Of a stretch of 28,500 nucleotides of DNA, positions 1 to 9,699 are shown one piece after another. Below the pieces are notes generated by a model. The model was not told the DNA's origin. It did no database searches and saw nothing but the letters and a program-made list of their open reading frames with translations. Position 1 is the first letter of the stretch. Each line of letters opens with the position of its first letter. Source of the stretch: Cristatella mucedo (taxonomy: Eukaryota > Bryozoa > Phylactolaemata > Cristatellidae). The stretch lies in the NCBI GenBank assembly GCA_009760855.2, contig WPIO01000041.1, positions 391,501 to 420,000 of the forward strand, in the 5' to 3' direction. The translations under genes and the position numbers were made by a program.

Positions 1-610
1 GTGCATTGCGACTCTTGCTACGTTGGACGAGTCGCTGCGTTTTGACGGCCGACAGTATTTGCATGGAAATGTGCGCCTGCATTTTCACTTATCGATGTGG
101 CTGAGCACAGCGTCTCTCTCGCCAAGCACCCACTAGAACCGAGAAAGGGGCTTCTTGAGGCAGTGCTATTCTCGGCACATTACTTACTCACTGTGCTAAT
201 TTAATGCTGCTGGTGAAATCTGCATGAAGAGGGCTGTGTGAGTGGTAGGCAATAGGCACAGCCAATAGGCAATCCGGATATCAGCAGGCCGCCAGCAATA
301 GCCTTCAAGTCTGACACGGCTAAGAGCTCCCCAGCAAGGAAATGGGCAGTTAATGGGGCCCCTGTTATTTTTAGGGTGAATTTCAGCAGACTACTGCCTT
401 CACAGCCGAGAGCTGATTTAGAAACCCTGCCTCACTTCTGCTCCTCACAACCTATCCAGAAGGAGGCTCGAATCGTCTGCTTGACTGCGAGCTAGCTAGC
501 GTTGTCATATATTCAGTTAGTTAATTGACCAGCTACTGCGATGACACCACTCTGCACTAAAGCCGCAGATGCCAGGAGCCTTCGATTGCTTGCAAGCAAA
601 GCTGCTAATT
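1..610. other. Unassigned left-edge DNA
   Basis: No gene or repeat is recognised here. A plus-strand frame is open from base 2 to a TAG at 134-136 (44 codons, no start needed if it is an exon tail), and a minus-strand frame beginning with ATG near base 82 is open to the window edge. Either could be the end of an exon cut by the window, but neither peptide is recognised. The rest (about 140-610) has stops in all frames at short intervals and looks intergenic or intronic. Confidence 0.3.
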
Positions 611-733
611 AGGCCTCATTAGTAATAAATAGTAATAGTAATAGTAACTAGTAATAGTAATAGCAAAGTCAATAGTAATAGTAACTATTGACTATTACTA
701 TTACTATTACTAGAACATATGCTAATGAGGCCT
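611..733. repeat. Imperfect long palindrome, AT-trinucleotide rich
   Basis: The outer arms are aggcctcattag (611-622) and its reverse complement ctaatgaggcct (722-733). The inner arms are 648-675 and 685-713; they pair almost fully, with a small caa/taat mismatch bubble, around a 9-base loop at 676-684. Between outer and inner arms the sequence is TAG/TAA-type trinucleotide repeat, so pairing can slip. The structure could be a foldback or MITE-like element or an expanded inverted microsatellite. No transposase is nearby and no target-site duplication was identified. Confidence 0.75.
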
Positions 734-846
734 GAGCTCGACATGTTGGATGTAAGAGCGAGCACAAGGTACAGTAGCTTTCAGAGAGCTACAGGAAGTT
801 GACGTTGCGCCCGGTCTCTGCCTCAGGTCGACAGCGCTAAGCTAGC

Positions 847-1137
847 ATGCTGACATGCGGCATCGTGACGACGTGCCACGCTGTTCCGATATTCGGAATA
901 CTCTCATGTGCGCACCACTCGACACATAAACGCAAGCCGACACGCCCCCGCGGCGGCAAGGAAAAGACCGGAAAGAAGGAAGAAAAAGATAAAGGAAAAG
1001 ACCGGAAGAGCCGGAAGAGGGATGCGCCTCTTTTGATCGTCAAAGTTAAACCTAGACTATGGGAAACAACAGAAGAAACTCTAAATTTAAGACGATCGTC
1101 GGATAGGCCCAGCAACTTTTTTTTTCGAAGCGCTTGA
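847..1137 (+). CDS. Lysine-rich hypothetical ORF
   Basis: An ATG-initiated frame of 96 codons. The first 30 residues include several Cys and His. The middle is a run of Lys, Glu, Asp and Arg made by imperfect repeats of a gaaaagaccggaag-like unit. The end is ordinary in composition, with a Phe run encoded by a poly-T stretch. No domain, signal peptide or membrane segment is visible. The overlapping minus frame is also open, which weakens the case. It may be an exon fragment with a charged low-complexity segment, or chance. I do not recognise it and see no clear splice sites defining it. Confidence 0.12.
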   Translation: MLTCGIVTTCHAVPIFGILSCAHHSTHKRKPTRPRGGKEKTGKKEEKDKGKDRKSRKRDAPLLIVKVKPRLWETTEETLNLRRSSDRPSNFFFRSA

Positions 1138-1266
1138 GATTGAGCAGTGCCGCGGTTCGCCGATCAATCAAATTATATTCGGCTCCCCTGCTTCTTACGA
1201 GCTACTCACTACCTCAACTGCCCCCACTGACTCAGCCATACTTCCCTCTTTCTCTTTGTTCCGCGA

Positions 1267-1386
1267 GATGAAGTCTGCTGGCTACCGAATGCGTACCGAA
1301 AGCAGCTTAAGCTTTAAGTTTGCTATATAAAACTCTCCTGCGTAACATCGCATGTGGCTTTGTGGAGTTACAGACAGAGATACATT
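1267..1386 (+). repeat. Unnamed interspersed repeat, family X, copy 1
   Basis: This segment matches the reverse complement of 24737-24864 over nearly its whole length. Shared blocks include gatgaagtctg, ggctaccgaatgcgt, aaaactct, gcgtaacatc, and a final block reading ttacagac then gagatacatt. A shorter match to the last block lies at 22087-22114. The copies are in opposite orientation 23 kb apart and differ by substitutions and small indels, so this is an old dispersed family. It resembles neither SINE family nor the L2 tail. Its nature (SINE, MITE or RNA-derived) is unknown. Confidence 0.7.
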
Positions 1387-1390
1387 GAGC

Positions 1391-1696
1391 AGGTGATACT
1401 GAATTAAGGCATCACACTGCACTGACAAAAAGGGGTACAAATATAACTTTTTTTAAGTAAAGAAGACACGTCTTGACCTTGCTCTTGCTAGGGAAAGACA
1501 GATTTAGGAGGGCTGAAGGACAGTGCAGTGTGGGATAAGGCGCCTGCTAATTTGATATGCCTAACCACTGACGCAATGGACTGATTGCCCTCAAGATTGG
1601 TTGAGTTAGCACAGCTTCCTTCATGTTGGCCCGTAATCTAGGCATATTATTCCAAAATGACTTGACATTAAGGAGCACATTGTCTCCACTGTCAAG
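1391..1696. other. Unassigned spacer
   Basis: No gene or clear repeat is seen. The stretch contains a poly-T run near 1447 and several short stops in every frame. It separates the family X copy from a SINE. Confidence 0.3.
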
Positions 1697-1860
1697 CCGC
1701 ACTGGTTTGGCCCAGTGGTTAAAGCGCTAGCCTCACCGAGGTCAGGGCGAATGTATCTGATGACCGAGGCGATGTGGTCCAGCCCCGAGGAATATGTGAA
1801 GCAAATGGAGATTAACTTCTGTTAAGGCACTACACAAACGAATATACAAGTGAATAATAT
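1697..1860 (+). mobile_element. tRNA-derived SINE, family 1 (L2-tailed)
   Basis: The head reads actggtttggcccagtggtt, a box A-like tRNA D-arm, shared with the copies at 13941 and 18787. The middle keeps gaccaaggtca-like and gaatgta blocks. The box B region is decayed (gtggtccagcccc in place of ggctcgagccc). The tail keeps gagattaacttct and gcactacacaaacgaata, the diverged L2-like 3' end. It lies directly upstream of a decayed L2 copy. This is an old, inactive copy. Confidence 0.75.
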
Positions 1861-1949
1861 AAGTCGGAGTATTTTAGATAAGCAACATAACCAAAATCAG
1901 GGCTTGGCTAAAGATAAGAGTAAAACAGCCTAACCAGATCACGTGTTTT

Positions 1950-2663
1950 CGTCATTACCTCTAGATTACTAATTTCCTTTGGACAGGACTCGGGTCTGTG
2001 CCTAGGATAGTCTGCAACTGGCGAAAAACTCAAGCTCATCTTGTCTATCGTCAACGGCGTAGCTTCCAACTCACACCATTTTGTCTGTCCCTCCGCTGGC
2101 TCATTACGAAGCATCAAGTTGAGTTCAAGATCCTCTCTCTGGCTTACAAGTCACTTCACTCGTTTGCACCAGCCTACCTATCCGACCTCCTCGCTCCTGG
2201 CATCCAGTCATCTTGCCGTCCCTTGTACTAAATTGAAATCTTTTGGTGATCGAGCCGTAAGCTTGTATGCGCGAAAGTCTGGAGCTCTTGCTTTTTGGTT
2301 TCGCTTGCTACCTGCAATAGCGTTAGATTTGTTTAAGTCTCTGTTAAAGACACACCTGCTTCGGCCAGCATTCCTGTGGCCACAGCCGACGTGTCCATTT
2401 CTTCTTTCGGGTGCTTTTCGAGTGTACCTATACGTTATTCAGTGCATTCTACTGGCCAGCTGTCTTACTAACCGATGGCAATGGCTGCCTTTCTCATCTG
2501 TGCTTTAGAATAATTGCCTAATCGTGATACTTGTTTCCCTTTTCATACTTGATACCATGCCTTTCATGAACCCCTGGTTATTGATTCTTTTGCAGTAAGT
2601 TGTAAAGCACCTAGAAAAAGAGATTATGCGCTTTCAACTTACAATTGATGTATTATTATTATT
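1950..2663 (+). mobile_element. L2-like LINE, decayed C-terminal fragment (copy D)
   Basis: Broken reading frames encode the C-terminal end of a non-LTR retrotransposon reverse transcriptase. Recognisable in order: a decayed TSRL start of the thumb-side region (about 1950), RW..TKHQVEFKIL (about 2094-2130), YKSLHSFAPAYLSDLLAP (about 2142-2200), TKLKSFGDRAVS in another frame (about 2230-2265), and LFKSLLKTHLLRPAF (about 2330-2370). The 3' UTR ends in taaagcacctagaaa followed by a decayed stem partner and (ATT)n at 2650-2663. At least two frameshifts are present, and the N-terminal endonuclease and catalytic core are missing, as expected of a 5'-truncated insertion. It is the most diverged of the larger copies here. 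Confidence 0.75.
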
Positions 2664-4180
2664 ACCGATTAGGAGATTACCTTGTCTGGCGACCTGACGT
2701 CGATCTGTGACCCCCCACACAGCCTCCTATAAATGTCTGCAGTGGTGGCAACATGCGAGCAGTCTCGCCTCCTGCTAGCAAGACTTCTTTGCTTTGTTCA
2801 TGTACTAAGTTTCAAAAGCAGTTGAGCATTTTGAATCCAGGGCAGCAGCTACCAATTCTTGCCTCGAGCATTTCTTAATAGTCAGGTAAGCTTAGCAACG
2901 GGGATACTTGGTCACCGACGACATCCAGAATATCGCTTAAACTGTTCTATTAGGGTCTGCATGTGAGGTGTTTCCTTTTGCACCCATCGACAGAGAGCTA
3001 CAGAGCTCCTTGGACCTGAGAAGTTGGAGGTGCATGCTACAGCACAAAACCCGTGACGGGTAGTCGGTCGTTCGCACGCGAACAAAAGTAACGCTCGATC
3101 ATTGGTAACCATATGCGAAACCAAGAATCTTTCACGACAGCCTTCATCTGGCCTGCTGGCCCTGAAGGCTGAACGGGCACGCCAAGCCTGGGGTTCCTTT
3201 CGGGTTGGCCCAAGAGAGAAAGGCAGCCCAGTCTCCCAGGGTTAAGCCATCACAGACTATCGCCTGCTTTCTCAGCAAGCCGTCTGCTGCGCTGCAAACA
3301 TGGGAACCAAGTTGTGCCTTCAGCAGCAGTCAGCACTAGCGAATACTTCTCTCAAAGCTATCCATGGCAGTTGCTCTTAGGTTGATAAAGGTGCTGGGCA
3401 GGTGCACGGCAGCTGCAATCGAAGTGAGCCAAAGACCATCGGACGCAGAATTTGGCAGCCTTAGTATTGAAAGTATTAAGATGGACTACTAAGACTACTA
3501 AGATGGACTACTAACGAAGAACCAGATCGGCGATGGTCCACAGAATCGAAAGGTCAGCAGGTCAAAAAGCAGATTGCAATTCATCTCGGCAGGCCTGAGG
3601 CACAGTTCCCCAGGCGGAAAGTGCCTTCGCAATTAGACGATCCCAAGCGCAATTAAATCCGACAGCTAGCTCTGCATGAGTGAGGCGGATGACCCTGTCA
3701 TTTCGGCTCTATTGCCTTGCTTTGATTTTTTTTCACCACTGAACCAAGTGCATGTTGGGATATGGCAGTTTAACCTTGAAGGTCACACACACAGCAGGAA
3801 CACATGGCAGTCATAGGTCTGTCGTTGCAAGGCCCGTATTAGCACCTGCAGCTGCAGGTCTGACAGGCCATCCTTTTTTATTGTTTGCCAGCACTCACAC
3901 GGCATCTTCGAGGACACAGCAGGCAATAAGACCTCGGCATGAATCTATGCAGCCATTACCGATCTGCGACTAGACCATCCATAACCAGCTTCGAAGGCAT
4001 AGGGAAAGGATAGGTCCTGTACAACAGATCTCGCTGGAATGTAGCTTGTAACGCGGTTTTCAGCGCTACATGCCCTCTTTCGACTAGCCACCACTTAACA
4101 AGTTCAAGGTTCAGATCCTAGTTTGACGTAATCCTTCATAAGCCTGATCAGGCGTTTGATAAGCTTGCAAGGTGTCGAAT
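2664..4180. other. Unassigned 1.5-kb spacer
   Basis: No gene is supported. Small ORFs at 2912-3124 (minus) and 3752-3973 (plus) have no recognisable features. Two local structures occur: a 15-base direct repeat aagatggactactaa at 3478-3492 and 3500-3514, and a perfect 16-bp palindrome acctgcagctgcaggt at 3844-3859. A poly-T run sits near 3726-3733. Confidence 0.3.
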
Positions 4181-4350
4181 TGTAACCCAAGAGGGGTAAA
4201 GTGTTTGCTCTTTACGATCCGAGGTCGCCAGTTCGAATCCTGCAGTGGGCGATCGTTTGTTGCCAAGTGCAAGTGGTGGCAATAGCCGTTAGGGCTCTTC
4301 TGCAGCTATACAAGTGAGGCTCATGAATCAGCTAATTGCAATTACAGCAG
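4181..4350 (+). mobile_element. tRNA-derived SINE, family 2
   Basis: The head reads aacccaagaggggtaaagtg (decayed box A). The box B is strong: agttcgaatcctgc, one base from the GGTTCGANNCC consensus, followed by agtgggcgat. The body reads ggcaatagccgttagggctc and the 3' end ctatacaagtgaggct..aatcagctaat. The same order is found in reverse at 17407, 19497 and 22605. The family 2 3' end differs from the L2 tail. Confidence 0.8.
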
Positions 4351-4884
4351 CGTACTTGCATGGCAATTAGTGGATCTAAACGGTACGTAAAACCAGGGTT
4401 GAGGTAGGGTTGGCACAACTGTTTCAATCCTTCCAATTCTTGCCTCCAGTACCCTGGTAGCCAATACAGACTTGCTTGATGCTATTCAAATAGAAGAAAC
4501 CCTTCAGGAAAATCTTATCAGCTGCTGCCAGCCTTGCAGCTGACAAGGTGCTGGTCTTCGCAAAGAATCAAACAATATGTCCCCAGAAACTTTATAGCAA
4601 GAATGTCTCTGGATGGTCATCGGGCAATTAAGATCCTTGTAGAATAATAACTCGTTGGTCTGCCTAAATCCTGGCGGAAAATTTGACATTTTTCTTGGCA
4701 AAGACCCAACTAAGAATTTCCCAGAAACTGTGCAGCGAGTCTCCCTGGCTAGTGACTAGACAATTCGACTATTCAATTTAGCCACGAAGTTCTCGGTCTG
4801 GACATTTCTGCCGTAGTGCAGGTGCCAAGCTAGGACGAACTAGTTGAACACTCACGAAGCACCGTATTCACAGCCTTGACCTTA
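4351..4884. other. Unassigned spacer
   Basis: No gene or repeat is recognised. A minus-strand frame at 4504-4701 is open but has no recognisable features. The stretch separates a family 2 SINE from a family 1 SINE. Confidence 0.3.
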
Positions 4885-5030
4885 CCTTGACCCAGGGGTA
4901 AGATGCTCGCCATTAACGACCAATGTCGTGGGCTCAAGACCAGTGGCACACGAACCTGGGAACCTGGATAGACATCATGATCTCTTACGGCGGTGTGCAA
5001 ATTAATTATATTTATTAATTTAATGTAAGC
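4885..5030 (+). mobile_element. tRNA-derived SINE, family 1, decayed
   Basis: The head ttgacccaggggtaagatgc and the following ctcgcc match the family 1 box A region. The box B region reads gtgggctcaagacc, a mutated gtgggctcgagccc. The tail keeps ctggatagacatcatgatct, then cttacggcggtgtgcaaatt, a diverged L2-like 3' end, and finishes in AT-rich sequence. Confidence 0.65.
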
Positions 5031-5323
5031 ATCAAGAAATTAAAGGTAACGCATCCCGTATTAGTATTGTATATCTATGAGACCAACGCCTGCTGCAGCG
5101 ATTATGAACAATAACAGGAGCCAAGTTTCCACGGATTTCGAGGAAGGGTTGTGATCCCACTACAACCGCAAGGCGAAGAGCGAAGGCCAAGTTTCACATA
5201 CGGAATTTCCTGAACCTGCTTAAATTTCCCGAGTCCACCGGAAACGTTAGCCGCTGAGCTGAGCGCTCTGGATTCCTGGTGGCCAAAACTTTCCAGCTAT
5301 GTGCTGCAGCAACTGATTACTGA

Positions 5324-5551
5324 GTTCTTCTTGAAAACAGTAAGCATGCAATCGTGCACGATCGCACAGCGGGAAGGCACATCCAAAGTTCTATGTTGTC
5401 GGACTCTGCTACTGTGGCCAAATCTAAAAACTTAGCTGCACACATTGCCGACCACGATCTCCGACATCCAAGCCCAGTGGTGGAGCCAGGAGTCGGGGAG
5501 CAGGAGGCCCCACCCACCCGAGAAGATATAATTGGGCCCCCTAGGTTTTAA
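5324..5551 (+). CDS. Hypothetical ORF, possible exon
   Basis: The frame is open between a TGA at 5321 and TAA at 5549-5551. The only ATG in it is near 5393, giving a 52-residue peptide; read from a possible acceptor (gaaaacag, ending 5340) it would be about 70 residues. The composition is mixed and hydrophilic with a Pro/Glu-rich end and no membrane segment. The opposite strand is also open, so chance is a real alternative. I do not recognise the product. Confidence 0.12.
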   Translation, partial: VLLENSKHAIVHDRTAGRHIQSSMLSDSATVAKSKNLAAHIADHDLRHPSPVVEPGVGEQEAPPTREDIIGPPRF

Positions 5552-5704
5552 TAATATGGCCGGTCGCGAACCCTCGATGAAAATCCTGGCGTCCCCTCTG
5601 CCTAAACCTAGTCACTCACCAATCATACAAGGATGTTGGCTGGCACGAGCAAGCCCAATACACCGCCACAGACTATTGACATAAGTGACCGGTAGAGGGG
5701 TTCG

Positions 5705-6095
<391 letters not shown>

Positions 6096-6395
6096 AAAGG
6101 GAGTGACTGTAACCAGGAGAAACATAGACTAATAAGAGAAAGACACGGTGACGCAGACAGAGGAAGTGACCAGGACAAAGACAGGGTGAGAGGCGGCGAA
6201 AGAGAAATAAAGAGTGAGTGGGTGAAGTGACGCGAAGAGAGCATGAGATTAAGTGAAGAATCGTTTTTCATATCTATAGAAGTCGAGCGTCAACCTACAG
6301 CCTTGTCACGTACTAAGCTGCAGTGAGCAAAGATACCGATCCTCTCCCGTTTGGCAATGCAGCGTGTGGCATAACGTGTGCATCGTCCATCGGTA

Positions 6396-6560
6396 TCAGC
6401 GATTTCGCACACTGGGCGGTTGCCCTTCACGATCTCGGTCCTGATGAGGTCTCGGGTTCGATTCTCGTATGGGAGATCCTTTGCTACCGCTGGCTGCGAG
6501 CGGAGGTGATGACCTTTAAGGCTCCTCTGCCGTTGCGCAAGAAAAGATTTTGTTATTATT
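6396..6560 (+). mobile_element. tRNA-like SINE fragment
   Basis: A box B match, gggttcgattctcg (near 6448-6461), follows a plausible tRNA-like D-arm and anticodon region (cactgggcggttgcccttca). After box B the order recalls family 2: ccgctggctgcgagcgg, then tttaaggctcctctgccgtt. It ends in an A/T-rich stretch (tgttattattta). Assignment to family 2 is tentative because the 3' end is diverged. Confidence 0.5.
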
Positions 6561-7544
6561 TATCACGCATTCCCCCGACATCGTCCATCACTGTGCACGA
6601 GTCCTTGAACCGAGCCACCATCGCGTCGTGGCGGCAGCAGTTGCCTGCCGAGCCCCGAGCACTTTGCTAGGTTGTCCAGCCTAGGAGCTCTCTCAGCCAG
6701 CCGTAACCTGGTAACCTGGCTGGCCGGAAGGGGAGGCTTCGGATTGAGCTGCCGAGTGGCTCGGACTGAGAGGCTCAAATTTCAAGCCGGAAGGCAAATC
6801 ATCTTGAGTGAGCGCGCGAAGGTATGAGTTAGCATTCCGATGGTGTGGGCAGGTGGCAGCATAGTACGCTAGTCATTGTTTGCATACACCTCGGTGATAA
6901 GGGCCACAACTAGCCCCCCCCCTTATGAGGGCCTTTGACGGCCCATTTGACCAGCTTTTACTAGTACGTGGTCTGCGGGTCACTAAGGGCCATGCAGTCG
7001 ATGTGGCTACAGGGGAAAAGCCTCGTTGCTTATGACAGAGCAAAGTTCCCGGCCACGCGAATAGAGGGTTACCTAATAAATGAAGATAATCTTTGACAGC
7101 TACCATCAAACTTCTGTCCCTTGAAAAGAACCTCGACAAGTTAAATATGAGATCAGAAGGAGCTTTAGCTGGGGAGATAATTCTCAGCATTGTCAGTAGA
7201 TATGCTTAACATTTGTGTGCAGGAAAGCAATCTAGCAATCGTAAGTAATCGACTCTTAATAAAACGAGTAGCCGGCTACACGACCTTATTGCTTGAATGT
7301 GTGGGCTCACCAAATTGCAGTTGACAGCTGCTGCTCGAAAAGTAGGTGATAGGGAGGAGGGAGAAAAATGCAGCAAGCAAGCTGACCTTGGGGCTATTTC
7401 GTCTGGGAAGACGACTCTTGCCAGTGTGTGGAGAGGGTAGATCGGCACACCACCTGGAGGTCTGCACAGCCAGCTCTCAGGAGAAGGGCTTACAACTTCC
7501 CTGCACAGGCAGGCGCCGGCTTCACACGAACTGGAGGTACTCAC
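6561..7544. other. Unassigned DNA downstream of the minus-strand exon candidate
   Basis: If the minus-strand exon at 7545-7815 is real, this stretch would be its intron. A minus-strand ATG frame at 6873-7190 (105 codons) is open but has no recognised domain. A C-run lies at 6915-6923. No second exon could be picked out with confidence. Confidence 0.25.
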
Positions 7545-7815
7545 TTGCGTGAGCCGGGAACAGCTTCCGGCTTGGTCCTCGTCGGTTGGCCTGCTGCTTC
7601 GGCGCTGCAGCAGCAGCAGTAGCGGCACCGGCATTCCATTGATAGGTACCCGAGTCCTCCTCTCCGCCGCCGCCGCTGCTCCCACAGTCGCTGTCGCAGC
7701 TCTCGTCGTCGTCGTCTTCGCCGGCTGCCCGGCCGCGGTCGCCGCCGAGCAGTGAATGATGCTGGTGCTGATCGGCCTTTCGGCTGAGCTGAGAGCTAAG
7801 TCTCGTTATCGTCAT
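7545..7815 (-). CDS. Candidate first coding exon, unknown regulatory-type protein
   Basis: The frame starts at an ATG (7815-7813) with a G at -3. An in-frame TGA lies 36 bases upstream (7851-7849), so this ATG is the first in its frame. It runs 90 codons to a strong splice donor, gcaa|gtgagt, with the GT at 7544-7543 (phase 1); read through, the frame stops at 7522. The peptide has a His/Gln-rich patch (residues 15-20), an acidic run EDDDDE (33-38) with Ser/Cys/Asp after it, a Gly run (48-51), an Ala-rich run (62-71) and a basic end NRRGPSRK (77-84). Such low-complexity layouts are common at the N-termini of metazoan transcription factors and nuclear regulators, but no domain is seen and I cannot name the protein. 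Surrounding DNA is CpG-rich, as at a promoter. Overlapping plus-strand frames are open too, so chance remains possible. Confidence 0.4.
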
Positions 7816-8260
7816 GGCCGACGCCTTGGAAGAGGAGCCTTTCTTGTCTCAGTCGAGCAGACGACGGCGCGTCGAGCAGACGGTGCGAAGCAAAAGCCCG
7901 GGCCGCTGCCGGCGGACGGCTGGCCCGGCTGCACGAACGAACGAAGGTGTAATGTCGGTGAGGATCTGCTCGTCATGGCCTGTGGATGATTACTCAGAGT
8001 GCCCAAGATGTTTTATTGCCTAAGCGACTGATAAGAGCAGCAGCAGCAGCAGCCGTGATGACGCGGCCCCCCCTGTTGATGACTCATATTGCCGATACTC
8101 GAACCGAAAACGAGCTGAAGAGAAACTGCCATCAAACTGCTGGGCAGCTAGGCCTCCTTTGCACTTGCATTGGGCTTTGCTAGTAGGCCCGCTCTGCTGA
8201 AGGGTCAGAGAGCAAGAGGAAGAGAAAACCGGCAGCAGGTGCAATGCAGCGACAGGCATT
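7816..8260. promoter_or_regulatory. CpG-rich stretch upstream of the minus-strand exon candidate
   Basis: This lies 5' of the candidate start at 7815 on the minus strand, where a 5' UTR and promoter would be expected. It is moderately CpG-rich and contains a (CAG)n run at about 8038-8052. No TATA box is obvious. The assignment depends wholly on the exon call. Confidence 0.2.
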
Positions 8261-8270
8261 CTGCAACAGG

Positions 8271-8488
8271 TGCAATCCAGCTGCTCGTCGTCGTCGCTGG
8301 CGAGGCGACCCTGACCTTCACTCCCAGCACTTCACTGGCTGTAACGCCAAATGACACGAGAGAGAGAGGGAGAGAGAGAGAGAGGGAGGGTGCAATGCAG
8401 CTGCTCGTCGTCGTCGCTGGCGAGGCGACCCTGACCTTCACTCCCAGCACTTCACTGGCTGTAACGCCAAATGACACGAGAGAGAGAG
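8271..8488. repeat. 120-bp tandem duplication
   Basis: Bases 8281-8368 are repeated exactly at 8401-8488, an offset of 120. The match extends about ten bases leftward with a single mismatch (tgcaatccag against tgcaatgcag). Each unit joins a unique segment containing tcgtcgtcgtcgc to a (GA)n run. The near-identity marks a very recent event, probably (GA)n-mediated slippage or unequal exchange. Confidence 0.95.
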
Positions 8489-8641
8489 AGAGAGGGAGAG
8501 AGAGAGGGAGGGAGGGAGTGAGAGGGGTAAAAAGAAAGAAAGTGGAGGAGAAAAGCAGAAGGAGACAGAGGGTCGAGGGAGAAAGAGAGGAAACGAGACA
8601 AGAGATACTGAGGGAAAGCGAGAGGTATCAGTCATATATAT

Positions 8642-8702
<61 letters not shown>

Positions 8703-8745
8703 CAGAGAAAAACTGTCGGACAGACAGACAGAGAGAAAGACAAAT

Positions 8746-8821
<76 letters not shown>

Positions 8822-8880
8822 CAGAGAGACAGAGAGACAGAGAGACAGAGAGAGCGAGCGAGCGAGAGAGAATATAGAGA
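8357..8880. repeat. Compound microsatellite (GA)n, (CA)n, (TA)n, (CAGA)n
   Basis: The order along the plus strand is (GA)n and (GGGA) variants to about 8530, purine-rich sequence, then cacacacaca (8642-8655), (TA)n (8656-8681), (GA)n, a mixed stretch, a long (GA)n at 8746-8812, and (gacagaga)n to about 8850. The long open frames across it are repeat artefacts. Confidence 0.95.
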
Positions 8881-9108
8881 CGTCAGAGAGTTTAACCGAT
8901 CGAGACGGAGAAAAAGAGGAGACTACAGAGCATTCGCTAGTTGGATGAACTCATGCGACATTGTGGAGCGTTATGCCAGGCTCACACTTCCAGCATCCGG
9001 TCTATCCGGTCTCTTGCAGAAGCAGATACTCTGCTACGACAACAGCCGAATGCGCATTTACTGTGTACAATCCCGAAGTGTGTAGGCTGAGACCAAAGCG
9101 CACGAACG

Positions 9109-9417
9109 ATGCTAGCGAACAGAGACCACCCGAAGGAACAACAGGAGTCATTCTCCGGCCTGAGACTGAGGCCGGAGAATGCCTCGTTTCTGACAGACGA
9201 CCTTGCTGATACCGAAATGTCTGACTCCAGAGCATGTTTTACCCCGAACGTAAAGCGCCAGGCTACCCGGCAGCGCGGCCTGCGACTGCAACTCGAGGCC
9301 CAGTGTGAGCCTCCAGTAGCCTACCCTCCCCCTCTCCGTCCGAGTCCTCTCCCCTCCCTCTCTCCGGCCAGACAAGGGAACGCTCTCAACGAACGACCGC
9401 GGCCAGACGGCTGCTAG
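9109..9417 (+). CDS. Hypothetical ORF containing a hairpin
   Basis: An ATG frame with A at -3, 102 codons. The first half is hydrophilic and of mixed composition; the second half is Pro-rich. A perfect hairpin (9149-9181) lies inside it. A possible but weak donor (cgaac|gtaaag) is at about 9249. No domain is recognised. The opposite frame is also open. It may be an exon, a 5' leader ORF, or chance. Confidence 0.15.
   Translation: MLANRDHPKEQQESFSGLRLRPENASFLTDDLADTEMSDSRACFTPNVKRQATRQRGLRLQLEAQCEPPVAYPPPLRPSPLPSLSPARQGNALNERPRPDGC
9149..9181. repeat. Perfect 13-bp inverted repeat (hairpin)
   Basis: The arms are cattctccggcct (9149-9161) and aggccggagaatg (9169-9181), separated by the 7-base loop gagactg. 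In RNA it would be a stable stem. There is no U-tract after it and the context is eukaryotic, so it should not be read as a bacterial terminator. Confidence 0.9.
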
Positions 9418-9699
9418 CCAGCACCCACCCCCCAGCCCGAAAGCACAATCGGAGGAGAGGGCATCGGTGGACCGCCAGAGGGTCGATTAGCTTAAGCAGA
9501 TGAACTCGTGACCGCACATGGGTGGGGTCGGCAATTGAGCAGCCTGGCCCGGAGCCGCCAGGCGGCCGCGCCTGCTTGCTTTGAGGCACGCACGCTGGGG
9601 CTCGGTGCTAAGTAATTGGCCGTCTCGAGGCTGATACGCAGAGCTTAAGAATTGATTCACCGTGAGAGAGGAGAGAGGGGAGAGAGTGCGTGTGTGTGA

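Noticed and set aside
6873-7190. 105-codon minus-strand ATG frame as a gene
   Set aside because: No domain, no supporting splice or promoter signals, and average composition; left as unassigned.
8170-8877. 235-codon plus-strand open frame
   Set aside because: Most of it is (GA)n, (CA)n and (TA)n, plus a 120-bp duplication; it starts with a non-ATG codon and has no recognised domain.
9149-9181. Rho-independent terminator
   Set aside because: No T-tract follows the stem and the window is not bacterial.
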